Origin: Halomonas sp. KAO | GTDB lineage: Bacteria > Pseudomonadota > Gammaproteobacteria > Pseudomonadales > Halomonadaceae | Direction of reading: 5' to 3' | Assembly: GCF_015595025.1 (NCBI RefSeq) | Contig: NZ_JADNRL010000019.1 | Location: 357,354-420,966, forward strand | Length of the DNA: 63,613 nucleotides | In this document: piece by piece, positions 33,063 to 43,133 of the stretch | How the letters are laid out: every line of letters begins with the position of its first letter | Numbering within the stretch: the first letter of the stretch is position 1 | The notes under the pieces: generated by a model | What the model saw: only the letters and a program-made list of their open reading frames with translations | What the model was told of the DNA's origin: nothing | The model's database searches: none | Made by a program: the position numbers and the translations under genes

Positions 33063-33803
33063 TCACTCCTTGAAGGCGATCAGCGACGCAAAGTTGAGAT
33101 ACTGGAACCACACCAGCGAGCGGGTGAAGCCGGCTCGAGCCAGGCGCGCGTGATGCCCCTCCAGGGTGTCCGGTACCAGCACGTTCTCCAGCGCCGTGCG
33201 CTTCTGGCTGATCTCCAGATCACTGTAGCCGTTGGCGCGCTTGAAGTCGTGATAGCGCTCTACCAGCCAGGCGTTCTCCTGTTCGTCCTCGGCACGAATC
33301 TTTTCCGAGAGCACCAGCACACCGCCGGGCTCCAGGGCGGCAAACAGGCGCGCCACCACGGCCTCGCGGTCCTGCGGAGGCAGGAACTGCAATGTGAAGT
33401 TGAGCACGATCATGCCCGCCGGCTGATACTCCAGCTGACGGATATCGCCCTCGAGCACCTCCATGGCGTGGTCGGGACACTCGGCGGCCAGCGTCTCCCG
33501 GGCGCGGGAGACCATGGCCGGCGAGAGGTCGACGCCGGTGTAGCGGAAGGCACCCGGGGCGAGCTGGCCGGCCAGGGCCAGGCCCCCGGCACCCAGCGAG
33601 CAGCCCAGGTCATAGACCCGGGCGCCGTGGCGCAGGTGGCGCTGGGCGATCAGCCCCAGCATGCCGAGTATCTGTCCGTAGCCCGGCACCGAGCGGCGAA
33701 TCATGTCGGGAAAGCAGGCGACGACTCGCTCGTCAAAGGAGAAGCGGGCCACCCGGTCGAGGGGTGTCGAAAAGATCGCGTCACGGTAAGATGCGTCACT
33801 CAT
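33063..33803 (-). CDS. cmoA: Carboxy-S-adenosyl-L-methionine synthase CmoA
   Basis: Makes carboxy-SAM from SAM and prephenate, the donor used by CmoB. The 246 residues match CmoA: FSFDERVVACFPDMIRRSVP, YDLGCSLGAGGLALA, YTGVDLSPAMVSRARETL, VLNFTLQFLPPQDREA, LSEKIRAEDEQENAWLVERY, FKRANGYSDLEISQKRTALE and FQYLNFASLIAFK. It is normally next to cmoB. Here about 3.3 kb of other genes separates them. It is divergent from pgi with an 83-bp gap. Confidence 0.95.
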   Translation of the reverse strand: MSDASYRDAIFSTPLDRVARFSFDERVVACFPDMIRRSVPGYGQILGMLGLIAQRHLRHGARVYDLGCSLGAGGLALAGQLAPGAFRYTGVDLSPAMVSRARETLAAECPDHAMEVLEGDIRQLEYQPAGMIVLNFTLQFLPPQDREAVVARLFAALEPGGVLVLSEKIRAEDEQENAWLVERYHDFKRANGYSDLEISQKRTALENVLVPDTLEGHHARLARAGFTRSLVWFQYLNFASLIAFKE

Positions 33804-33886
33804 GATCGGGCCAGATAGACGGAAACGAGCGCCATTCTACGCGTGCCGCCTCGCCCTCGCACCCGTCGCTTTCAAGGAGGAGAAGG

Positions 33887-35545
33887 ATGATCAACGAGAG
33901 CGCCGCCTGGCGTGAGCTCGAGGCGCATGCCGCTGAAGTGAGCCAACGCCACCTGCGTGAGCTGTTTGCCGCGGAGCCGGATCGTCAGGCCTGCTTTACC
34001 CGCCATGCCGCGGGCCTCACCCTGGACCTCTCCAAGCAGCGCTGGTCCGCCGAGACTCTGACGCACCTGCTGGCCCTGGCCGAGCAGGCCGGGGTGCCTG
34101 GCGCGATCGAGCGCCTGCTCGCCGGCGAGCGAGTCAACGTCAGCGAGGATCGCCCGGCCCTGCATACGGCGCTGCGGCTGCCCGTCGGGGCTTCGCTGGT
34201 GGTGGAGGGGGAGGACCTGGTACCCGCGGTCCACCGCACCCTGGAGCGCATGACAGAGATGGTGGCGCTGTTTCATGCCGGTCAGTGGCGAGGCGCCACC
34301 GGCAAGCCGATCCGGGATGTGGTCAATCTGGGGGTCGGTGGCTCGGACCTCGGCCCGCTGATGGTGACCCATGCCCTGACCGACTATCGCCCCGATGACG
34401 TGCACACCATCGAGGTGCACTTCGCCTCGACCATGGATGGCTCCCAGCTGGCCGACTACCTGCTGCGCCTGAACCCCGAGACCACCCTGTTCGTGCTGTC
34501 ATCGAAGTCCTTCACCACCATCGACACCCTCTCCAATGCCAATACCGCGCGTGACTGGCTGATGGCTCGCCTGATGGAGAGCGATGGCGTGGATGCCGCA
34601 CTGATCATGCGTCAGCACTTTATCGGCGTGTCGGCCAGCACCGAGAAGATGAACGAGTGGGGCATCGCCCCGGCACATCAGCTGGAGTTCTGGGAGTGGG
34701 TAGGGGGGCGCTATTCGCTCTGGGGCGCCATCGGCCTGCCCATCGCCCTGGTGACTGGCATGCCGAACTTCCGGGCGCTACTGGCCGGCGCCCACGCCAT
34801 GGACCGCCACTTCCGCGAGACCCCGATGGCGGACAACCTGCCGGTGCTGCTGGCCCTGGCAGGGATCTGGAACGTCAACTTCCTGGATATCCGCGCCCAC
34901 TCCATCCTGCCCTACGATGGCCGCCTGGAGTACTTCGCCGCCTATCTCGAGCAGCTGGAGATGGAGTCCAACGGCAAGTCGGTGACCCATGAGGGGCGCG
35001 AGGTCGGCTATGCCACCTGCCCGGTGCTGTGGGGCCAGCTCGGCCCCAATGCCCAGCACGCCTTCTATCAGCTGCTTCACCAGGGCACCCAGGCGGTGGA
35101 GTGCGACTTCATCGCGCCGCTGCGGCGCTACGACGGGGTCGAGGATGCCGCGACCCGGGCCCACCTCAAGGGGCAGCACCGCCTGACCCTGGCCAACTGC
35201 TTCGCCCAGTCCCGGGTGCTGATGCTGGGGGATGACGCCATCGACGATGACGGCCCGCGCCCCGGCCACAAGCGCTACCGCGGCAACCAGCCCTCCAGCA
35301 CCCTGCTGCTCGATGAGCTGACGCCATCCACCCTGGGGGCACTGATCGCCCTGTATGAGCACAAGGTATTCGTTCAGGCCACGATCTGGGGGATCAACCC
35401 CTTCGACCAGTGGGGGGTCGAACTGGGCAAGAAGATCGCCGGCGAGACCCAGCGCATCCTCGAGAGCCATGAGGGGCTCGCGACCATGGATGCCTCCACG
35501 CGAGCCCTGATCGAGGCGGCCTGGGCGGCAGAGGAGTCCTTATGA
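33887..35545 (+). CDS. pgi: Glucose-6-phosphate isomerase Pgi
   Basis: Interconverts glucose 6-phosphate and fructose 6-phosphate. The 552 residues have VVNLGVGGSDLGPLM, the sugar-phosphate loop LSSKSFTTIDTLSNA, GGRYSLWGAIGLPIAL, the catalytic Glu/Arg region and GTQAVECDFIAPL plus the C-terminal Lys of WGVELGKKIAGE. Length is normal. AAGGAGGAGAAGG precedes the ATG. It is followed by yqiA after 28 nt. Confidence 0.96.
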   Translation: MINESAAWRELEAHAAEVSQRHLRELFAAEPDRQACFTRHAAGLTLDLSKQRWSAETLTHLLALAEQAGVPGAIERLLAGERVNVSEDRPALHTALRLPVGASLVVEGEDLVPAVHRTLERMTEMVALFHAGQWRGATGKPIRDVVNLGVGGSDLGPLMVTHALTDYRPDDVHTIEVHFASTMDGSQLADYLLRLNPETTLFVLSSKSFTTIDTLSNANTARDWLMARLMESDGVDAALIMRQHFIGVSASTEKMNEWGIAPAHQLEFWEWVGGRYSLWGAIGLPIALVTGMPNFRALLAGAHAMDRHFRETPMADNLPVLLALAGIWNVNFLDIRAHSILPYDGRLEYFAAYLEQLEMESNGKSVTHEGREVGYATCPVLWGQLGPNAQHAFYQLLHQGTQAVECDFIAPLRRYDGVEDAATRAHLKGQHRLTLANCFAQSRVLMLGDDAIDDDGPRPGHKRYRGNQPSSTLLLDELTPSTLGALIALYEHKVFVQATIWGINPFDQWGVELGKKIAGETQRILESHEGLATMDASTRALIEAAWAAEESL

Positions 35546-35573
35546 AGCTGGCTACCTATACAGGTGTTGCGGT

Positions 35574-36200
35574 ATGCTGAGCGGCTCGAGGCAGCCAGCG
35601 CCAGCGACCGGGGTGCTCTATCTTCACGGCTTCAACAGCGGGGCCGCCTCGCCCAAGGGCGTGTTGATGCGACGCGCCTGCGAGGCCGTGGGAGTGCCCT
35701 GCATCACGCCCCAGCTGCCACACCAGCCGAGTGAGGCCCTGGCGTTGGCGGAGTCGCACCTGTCCGAACTGGGCGAGCGCCCGCTGGTGGCGGGAAGCTC
35801 CATGGGTGGCTTTCTGGCGACCTGCCTGGCCGAGCGTTTCGCGCTTGCCGGGGTGCTGATCAACCCGGCGGTGCGCCCGGCGGATCTGGTGGCGGAATGG
35901 GTGGGCGAGCAGTTCGTCAACGACCATACCGGCGAGCGGTTCACGATCGGCGAGCGGCACCTGGCCGAGCTGGCGGCGCTGACGCCCGAGGCGGTGAGCC
36001 CCGAGCGCTATCTCCTGCTGCTGGGAACCGCCGACGAGGTGCTCGACCCGGCCCATGCCTGCGCGCTCTATCGTGGCGCAAGCATGCTGCTGCACCCCGG
36101 GGCCGACCACGCCTTCACGGCACTCGCTCGACACCTGCCGGCGGTGCTGGCGCATGGCGGTCACGCCCTGCCGCCCAAGTGGCAGGCCAGCCAATATTAA
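35574..36200 (+). CDS. yqiA: YqiA family esterase
   Basis: A 208-residue alpha/beta hydrolase with VLYLHGFNSGAASPKG (oxyanion region), nucleophile elbow GSSMGGF, acid ADEVLD and the catalytic His in GADHAF. E. coli YqiA hydrolyses short acyl esters and palmitoyl-CoA in vitro, and its cellular role is unclear. It precedes parE by 15 nt, the arrangement conserved from E. coli to Pseudomonas. The start ATG has only a weak upstream site. Confidence 0.92.
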   Translation: MLSGSRQPAPATGVLYLHGFNSGAASPKGVLMRRACEAVGVPCITPQLPHQPSEALALAESHLSELGERPLVAGSSMGGFLATCLAERFALAGVLINPAVRPADLVAEWVGEQFVNDHTGERFTIGERHLAELAALTPEAVSPERYLLLLGTADEVLDPAHACALYRGASMLLHPGADHAFTALARHLPAVLAHGGHALPPKWQASQY

Positions 36201-38096
<1,896 letters not shown>

Positions 38097-38394
38097 CCAC
38101 GAGCACTATGAATGTCGCCAATCGCGCGATAAATCGCGCTCCTACGACGATTATGGCAGCTGTCTACGCCTTGTAGGAGCCGGATTTATCCGGCGATGGG
38201 AGCGAGTAAATCGCGCGATGAATCGCGCTCCTACGATGATAATGGCAACCGCCTACGCCTTGTAGGAGCCGGATTTATCCGGCGATGGGAGCGGGTAAAT
38301 TGCGCGATGAATCGCGCTCCTACGAGATAGATAGCATGACTGCATGAGGTACTACTCAGACAGTCTCTGGACACCCTGACCAAGGGCATACCGT
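38097..38394 (+). repeat. Tandem array of five REP-like palindromes between parE and parC
   Basis: Alternating copies lie at 38119-38145 (reverse), 38173-38197 (forward), 38209-38235 (reverse), 38262-38286 (forward) and 38298-38324 (reverse). Same-orientation copies are spaced 89-90 bp apart, so about 2.5 units of an 89-bp duplex repeat are present. The two forward copies are identical (GTAGGAGCCGGATTTATCCG then GCGAT). Arms in adjacent copies use different bases but stay self-complementary. No gene is present. parC's ribosome site (AAGGG) lies at 38382-38386. Confidence 0.88.
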
Positions 38395-40647
38395 ATGACC
38401 ATGGATATCCAGGTGGCGGAGGGCGACGTCGAGCGCCTTTCGCTGCGCGAATATACCGAGAAGGCGTACCTCGACTACTCGATGTACGTCATTCTCGACC
38501 GGGCGCTGCCGCATATCGGCGACGGCATGAAGCCGGTGCAGCGCCGTATCATCTACGCCATGCGCGAGCTGGCCCTCAACGCCAGCGCCAAGTACAAGAA
38601 GTCGGCGCGTACCGTCGGCGATGTGCTGGGCAAGTTCCACCCTCACGGCGATAGCGCCTGCTACGAGGCCATGGTGCTGATGGCCCAGCCGTTCAGCTAT
38701 CGCTACCCGCTGGTGGATGGCCAGGGCAACTGGGGCAGCCCCGATGACCCCAAGTCGTTCGCGGCCATGCGCTATACCGAGGCGCGGCTGTCGAAGTTCG
38801 CCGAGGTGCTGCTCGCCGAGCTGGGCCAGGGCACCGTGGACTGGACCCCCAACTTCGACGGCACCATGAACGAACCCGTGGTGCTGCCGGCCCGGCTGCC
38901 TCATGTGCTGCTCAATGGCGGCACCGGCATCGCCGTCGGCATGGCGACGGATATTCCCCCGCACAATGTGAACGAGGTGGTCGAGGCCACCTGTTACCTG
39001 CTGCGTCATCCCGAGGCGACCACCACGGATCTGGTCCAGCACCTGCCGGCGCCGGACTTTCCCACCGCGGCGGAGATCATCACTTCGCGTGCCGACCTGC
39101 GCAAGGTCTACGAGAACGGCCGCGGCTCGGTGAAGCTGCGCGCCCGCTATGTGCGGGAGGAGGGGAGCGTGGTGATCACCGCGCTGCCCTATCAGGTCAG
39201 TGGCGCCAAGGTGCTCGAGCAGATCGCCGCCCAGATGCAGGCCAAGAAACTGCCCATGGTGGCCGACCTGCGTGACGAGTCGACCCACGAGGAGCCGACC
39301 CGGCTGGTGATCGAGCCGCGCTCCAATCGTGTCGATATCGAGTCGCTGATGGCGCACCTGTTCGCCACCACCGACCTCGAGAAGAACATCCGCATCAACA
39401 TGAACGTGATCGGCCTGGACGGCCGGCCACGGGTGATGCCGCTGCCCGACATGCTCGGCGAATGGCTGCGCTTCCGGCGCTCCACGGTGCGCCGACGCCT
39501 GGAGCACCGCCTGGGCAAGGTCGAGGACCGCCTGCACCTGCTCGAAGGCCTGCTGATCGCCTACCTCAATATCGACGAGGTGATCCGCATCATCCGCGAG
39601 GAGGATGAGCCAAAACCCGCCCTGATGGAGGCCTTCGGCCTCAGCGACCGTCAGGCCGAGGCGATCCTGGAGCTGCGCCTGCGCCACCTGGCCAAGCTCG
39701 AGGAGATGAAGATCCGCGGCGAGCAGTCGGAGCTCGAGGCCGAGCGTGCCCATCTGCAGGAGCTGCTGGGCAACGAGGCCAAGCTGACCGACCTGATCGA
39801 AGAGGAACTGCGCGCCGCCGCCGAGGTCCACGGTGACGAGCGTCGCTCGCCCATCGTCGAGCGCGAGGAGGCCCGTGCGCTCTCCGAGGTCGAGCTGGTG
39901 GGGGCCGATCCGGTGACCGTAGTGCTCTCCGAGAAGGGCTGGATTCGCAGCGCCAAGGGTCACGAGATCGACCCTTCGGGGCTCTCCTTCAAGGCCGGCG
40001 ACCGCTTCCATCTCGCCGCCCGTGGCAAGACCAACCAGCCGCTGGTGCTGCTCGACGATACCGGGCGCGCCTACACCCTGCAGGCACACAACCTGCCCAG
40101 CGCACGAGGCCAGGGCGAACCGGTGACCAGTCGGGTCAATGTGGTGGCCGGCGCCCATATCGCCGGGGTGATGCTGGCGCCATCGGCGACCCGCTATCTG
40201 CTTGCCTCCGACGGGGGCTACGGCTTCGTCGCCCGTCTCGAGGAGCTGGTGGGCAAGAACAAGTCAGGCAAGTCGGTGCTCACCGTACCCAAGGGCTGCA
40301 ATGTGCTGCCCCCGGTGGCGGTGCCCGAGGGGGAGGGGACGCTGGTCGCGGCGGTCTCCAACGAGGGGCGCCTGCTGCTCTTTCCCCTGAGCGAGCTTCC
40401 CGAAATGGCCAGGGGCAAGGGCAACAAGATGATCGATATCCCCGGACCCCGGGCGGCGCGGCGCGAGGAGTTCGTCCGCGACCTGGTGGTATTGCCGGCC
40501 GATGCCAGCCTGGTGGTGCATGCCGGCAAGCGTCATCTGACGCTCAAGGCCAACGATCTGGCCTATTATCTTGGCGAGCGCGGCCGGCGCGGCAGCAAGC
40601 TGCCTCGTGGGTTGCAGAAGGTCGATCGCTTGGAAGTCGCCGAATGA
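38395..40647 (+). CDS. parC: DNA topoisomerase IV subunit A ParC
   Basis: DNA-cleaving subunit of topoisomerase IV. The 750 residues hold [40 protein letters not shown] (the quinolone-resistance region, with Ser/Glu-type positions as Asp-Ser-Ala), the catalytic Tyr in [16 protein letters not shown] and a beta-pinwheel C-terminal domain ending in [15 protein letters not shown]. The shorter C-terminal domain and gene context identify ParC and not GyrA. Confidence 0.96.
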   Translation: MTMDIQVAEGDVERLSLREYTEKAYLDYSMYVILDRALPHIGDGMKPVQRRIIYAMRELALNASAKYKKSARTVGDVLGKFHPHGDSACYEAMVLMAQPFSYRYPLVDGQGNWGSPDDPKSFAAMRYTEARLSKFAEVLLAELGQGTVDWTPNFDGTMNEPVVLPARLPHVLLNGGTGIAVGMATDIPPHNVNEVVEATCYLLRHPEATTTDLVQHLPAPDFPTAAEIITSRADLRKVYENGRGSVKLRARYVREEGSVVITALPYQVSGAKVLEQIAAQMQAKKLPMVADLRDESTHEEPTRLVIEPRSNRVDIESLMAHLFATTDLEKNIRINMNVIGLDGRPRVMPLPDMLGEWLRFRRSTVRRRLEHRLGKVEDRLHLLEGLLIAYLNIDEVIRIIREEDEPKPALMEAFGLSDRQAEAILELRLRHLAKLEEMKIRGEQSELEAERAHLQELLGNEAKLTDLIEEELRAAAEVHGDERRSPIVEREEARALSEVELVGADPVTVVLSEKGWIRSAKGHEIDPSGLSFKAGDRFHLAARGKTNQPLVLLDDTGRAYTLQAHNLPSARGQGEPVTSRVNVVAGAHIAGVMLAPSATRYLLASDGGYGFVARLEELVGKNKSGKSVLTVPKGCNVLPPVAVPEGEGTLVAAVSNEGRLLLFPLSELPEMARGKGNKMIDIPGPRAARREEFVRDLVVLPADASLVVHAGKRHLTLKANDLAYYLGERGRRGSKLPRGLQKVDRLEVAE

Positions 40648-40654
40648 TAGGGCG

Positions 40655-40714
40655 GTAGGAGCCGAATTTATTCGGCGATTGGCCGTGGCTCGCCCGATAA
40701 ATCGGGCTCCTACG
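40655..40714. repeat. Pair of opposed REP-like palindromes between parC and serB
   Basis: A forward copy at 40655-40679 (arms CCGAA/TTCGG) and a reverse copy at 40691-40714 (arms CCCGA/TCGGG) with a 12-bp spacer (GGCCGTGGCT core). This is the tightest head-to-head pair in the window. Confidence 0.85.
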
Positions 40715-40733
40715 GCTTAAGACTGGGGTTAAC

Positions 40734-41963
40734 ATGACAAGACGAATCTTGATTCGCGCCACCGGCGTGGCACGGCCGGGCCAGCTGGCCGGACTGGGCA
40801 AGGCGTTAGCGGCAAGTGGCGCGCGGCTGCTGGATATCAACCAGAGCGTGACCTTCGGCATGCTGTCGTTGGAGGCCCTGGTGGGCCTAGACCGCGACAG
40901 CGACCTCGAGGCCGCGCTGTCGGCGGCGGGTGACGAGCTGGGCCTCGACGTCCAGGCGATCCAGGTCAGCGCCGAGGATTACCAGCGCTGGAGCAGTCAG
41001 GCCAGCCGGCCACGGCTGATCCTCACCCTGCTGGCGCCGCATCTGCCCGCAGGCATCCTGGCCGAGGTGGGCGCGCTGACCGCCGAGCATGGCCTGACGG
41101 TGGAGCTGATCCATCGCCTCTCCGGCCGAGAGCCGCTGGATGGCGGCGTGCCCCAGGAACACGACAGCATTCAGGGCGCCTGCGTGGAGTGCTGGCTGCG
41201 CGGCGATGAGGTCGACCTCGATGCGCTGCGCGAGAAGGCACTGGCGCTGGGCGCCATGCATGGTGTGGATATCGCCATCCAGGAGGACTCCATCTGGCGT
41301 CGCCATCGTCGGCTGGTGTGCTTCGACATGGACTCTACCCTGATCCAGGCCGAGGTGATCGACGAGCTGGCGCGCCGTCACGGGGTCTATGACGAGGTCG
41401 CCGAGGTCACCGAGCGTGCCATGCGCGGCGAGCTCGACTTCCAGCAGAGTTTTCGCGAGCGCATGGCCAAGCTCAAGGGGCTCGACGAGGCGGTGCTGGC
41501 CGAGATCGCCGAGGAGCTGCCACTGATGGATGGCGTCGAGCGCCTGATGACCCAGCTCAAGCGCCTGGGCTATCGCACGGCCATTCTCTCTGGCGGCTTC
41601 ACCTACTTTGCCCGTCATCTGCAGCAGCGGCTCGGCTTCGATGAGGTCCATGCCAATGAGTTGGTGATCGAGAATGGCAAGGTAACCGGCGAGGTGCGTG
41701 AGCCGATCCTCGACGCCGATCGCAAGGCGGAGCTGCTGCGCGATATCGCCGCCCGTGAGGGGCTGGCCATGGAGCAGACCATCGCCGTGGGCGATGGCGC
41801 CAACGATCTCAAGATGCTGGCCGCCGCGGGGCTCGGCATCGCCTTTCGCGCCAAGCCGCTGGTGCGTGCCCAGGCACGGCACTCGCTCTCGACCCTGGGC
41901 CTCGATGCCGTGCTCTATCTGATCGGTTACCGCCAGGGCGATCTGGAGGAGAAGGGCGCGTGA
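40734..41963 (+). CDS. serB: Phosphoserine phosphatase SerB
   Basis: Last step of serine synthesis. The 409 residues have two N-terminal ACT-like regions (about 1-85 and 95-170; for example LILTLLAPHLPAGILAEVGA) and a HAD domain with VCFDMDSTLIQAEVIDELA, ILSGGFTYFARHL, and AVGDGANDLKMLAAAGLGIA. This long form with ACT domains is the Pseudomonas/Halomonas type. The stop overlaps the start of the ion channel gene (GTGA). Confidence 0.95.
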   Translation: MTRRILIRATGVARPGQLAGLGKALAASGARLLDINQSVTFGMLSLEALVGLDRDSDLEAALSAAGDELGLDVQAIQVSAEDYQRWSSQASRPRLILTLLAPHLPAGILAEVGALTAEHGLTVELIHRLSGREPLDGGVPQEHDSIQGACVECWLRGDEVDLDALREKALALGAMHGVDIAIQEDSIWRRHRRLVCFDMDSTLIQAEVIDELARRHGVYDEVAEVTERAMRGELDFQQSFRERMAKLKGLDEAVLAEIAEELPLMDGVERLMTQLKRLGYRTAILSGGFTYFARHLQQRLGFDEVHANELVIENGKVTGEVREPILDADRKAELLRDIAAREGLAMEQTIAVGDGANDLKMLAAAGLGIAFRAKPLVRAQARHSLSTLGLDAVLYLIGYRQGDLEEKGA

Positions 41964-42784
41964 GTGCGAGCTTTGACACCTGGCGCGACCACTTCGAACG
42001 ACTGCGTGCCAACAAGCTGTTCGAGGCCGCGGTCATCGCCATCATCATCCTCTCGGCGCTGCTGATCGGCGCCAAGACCTACGAGGAGACCAGCCGCTTC
42101 GAACAGTGGCTGCTGCGGCTGGATGTGGCGGTCACCGTGTTCTTCCTGGTGGAGATCCTGATTCGCATGGCCGCGGAGAAGCGCCTGCGCGACTTCTTCC
42201 GCCAGGGGTGGAATGTCTTCGACTTTTTGATCGTCACCGCCAGCCTGATCCCGCTGGATGACTCGGAGATGGTGCTGCTGGCTCGCCTGCTGCGCATCTT
42301 CCGGGTGCTACGCCTGGTGTCGATGATCCCCGAGCTGCGCATGCTGATGGCGGCGCTGGTCAAGTCGATTCCGCGCATGGGCTATGTGGCGCTGCTGATG
42401 TTCATCATCTTCTACATCTATGCGGCCATCGGGAGCTTCCTGTTCGCCGATGTGGACGACTTCCTGTGGCGCAATATCGCCACCGCCATGCTCACGCTGT
42501 TCCGTATCGCCACCTTCGAGGACTGGACCGACGTGATGTATGCCACCCAGGAGGTGTATGCCTGGAGCTGGCTCTACTACCTGACGTTTATCTTCCTGAC
42601 CGCCTTCATCTTTCTCAATATGATGATCGGCATCGTGCTCGACGTGATGCAGAAGGAGAGCGTGCAGATGGAGATCGAGAGCGGGGAGGGGGAGGCCGCC
42701 GAGCTCCATGGCCTGCGGGACGATGTGCGCGAATTGCGCGAGCAGCTCTCGCGCATGGAGGGACTGCTTGAGCGGCGGAGTTGA
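41960..42784 (+). CDS. NaVBac-type voltage-gated cation channel
   Basis: A 274-residue six-helix channel. The S4 sensor has four Arg at every third position (R109, R112, R115, R118 in LLARLLRIFRVLRLV). The pore has helices around RMGYVALLMFIIFYIYAAIG and YLTFIFLTAFIFLNMMIG, with the selectivity filter T185-F-E-D-W-T-D191. A C-terminal Glu-rich neck and coiled coil (about 228-272) should hold the tetramer. Sodium-selective relatives have LESWS or LESWA, so the extra acidic residues here suggest a different selectivity. Start is GTG overlapping the serB stop. Its TGA lies inside the TTGACA of the leu promoter candidate. Confidence 0.9.
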   Translation: MSASFDTWRDHFERLRANKLFEAAVIAIIILSALLIGAKTYEETSRFEQWLLRLDVAVTVFFLVEILIRMAAEKRLRDFFRQGWNVFDFLIVTASLIPLDDSEMVLLARLLRIFRVLRLVSMIPELRMLMAALVKSIPRMGYVALLMFIIFYIYAAIGSFLFADVDDFLWRNIATAMLTLFRIATFEDWTDVMYATQEVYAWSWLYYLTFIFLTAFIFLNMMIGIVLDVMQKESVQMEIESGEGEAAELHGLRDDVRELREQLSRMEGLLERRS

Positions 42785-42815
42785 CAACGCGCCTCAGGAC
42801 TGATTCTCTAGAGGC

Positions 42816-42866
42816 ATGAACCAGACCATGTACGACCTCGACCTACGACTACTAGCGCTAGCCTGA
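42816..42866 (+). CDS. leuL: leu operon leader peptide
   Basis: A 16-residue peptide, MNQTMYDLDLRLLALA, with five leucines in its last nine residues, four of them encoded by CTA, a rare codon in this GC-rich genome. Ribosome stalling at these codons when charged tRNA-Leu is scarce would favour an antiterminator and leuA expression. GAGG sits immediately before the first ATG (too close), so translation might instead start at the second ATG (42828), giving 12 residues. It is too short to be a usual gene. The case rests on codon content and position. Confidence 0.65.
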   Translation: MNQTMYDLDLRLLALA

Positions 42867-43045
42867 GCGCTGGCGATGCCGCCTGCATCGCCGAGTCACT
42901 GCTCCCCCGCTGGAGCCCCGGTCGTCAAGAGGTCGTACCATGTCAATCACCCCCGTCACCACATGCTGTTATACCCCCTGTTTCCCGGTCGTCCCGGTAT
43001 CTTCCCGCTGGGTTGATGCCCGTCGTCCCGTGATCCTTCATGCAG

Positions 43046-43085
43046 CGCCCCGATCGCCTTGTGGCCATCGGGGCGTTGTCGTTTC
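43046..43085 (+). terminator. leuA attenuator terminator
   Basis: A stem CGCCCCGATCGCC / GGCCATCGGGGCG with a TTGT loop and one internal mismatch, followed by TTGTCGTTT. It ends about 50 nt before the leuA start codon, within the leader, not after a gene, which points to conditional termination. Confidence 0.7.
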
Positions 43086-43133
43086 CGAACGCCAGCACGC
43101 CTGACGCCCCCATATCCAGAGGAGAACGCCGCC

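Larger units (their letters stand above)
42781..43133 (+). promoter_or_regulatory. leuA leader region: promoter, leader peptide and attenuator
   Basis: A 349-bp gap that behaves like an amino-acid attenuator. TTGACA (42781-42786) overlaps the upstream stop and a weak -10 (TTCTCT) lies 17 bp on. A 16-codon Leu-rich peptide frame follows (42816-42866), then a perfect hairpin GGCGATGC / GCATCGCC (42872-42892). A segment AGGTCGTACCATG (about 42930-42943) is complementary to leader codons TACGACCT (42829-42836). The final stem is a strong GC terminator (43046-43075). The order matches classical leucine attenuation. Confidence 0.65.

Noticed and set aside
31557..33818. A 753-codon plus-strand open frame across the PLD-like and cmoA genes
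   Set aside because: It is antisense to two genes with recognisable active-site motifs, and its own translation is low-complexity Gly/Ala/Gln/Val with no family features.
38097..38394. Possible CRISPR array between parE and parC
   Set aside because: The repeats alternate in orientation, are internally palindromic, have non-unique spacers repeated with an 89-bp period, and no cas genes are near. It is a REP array.
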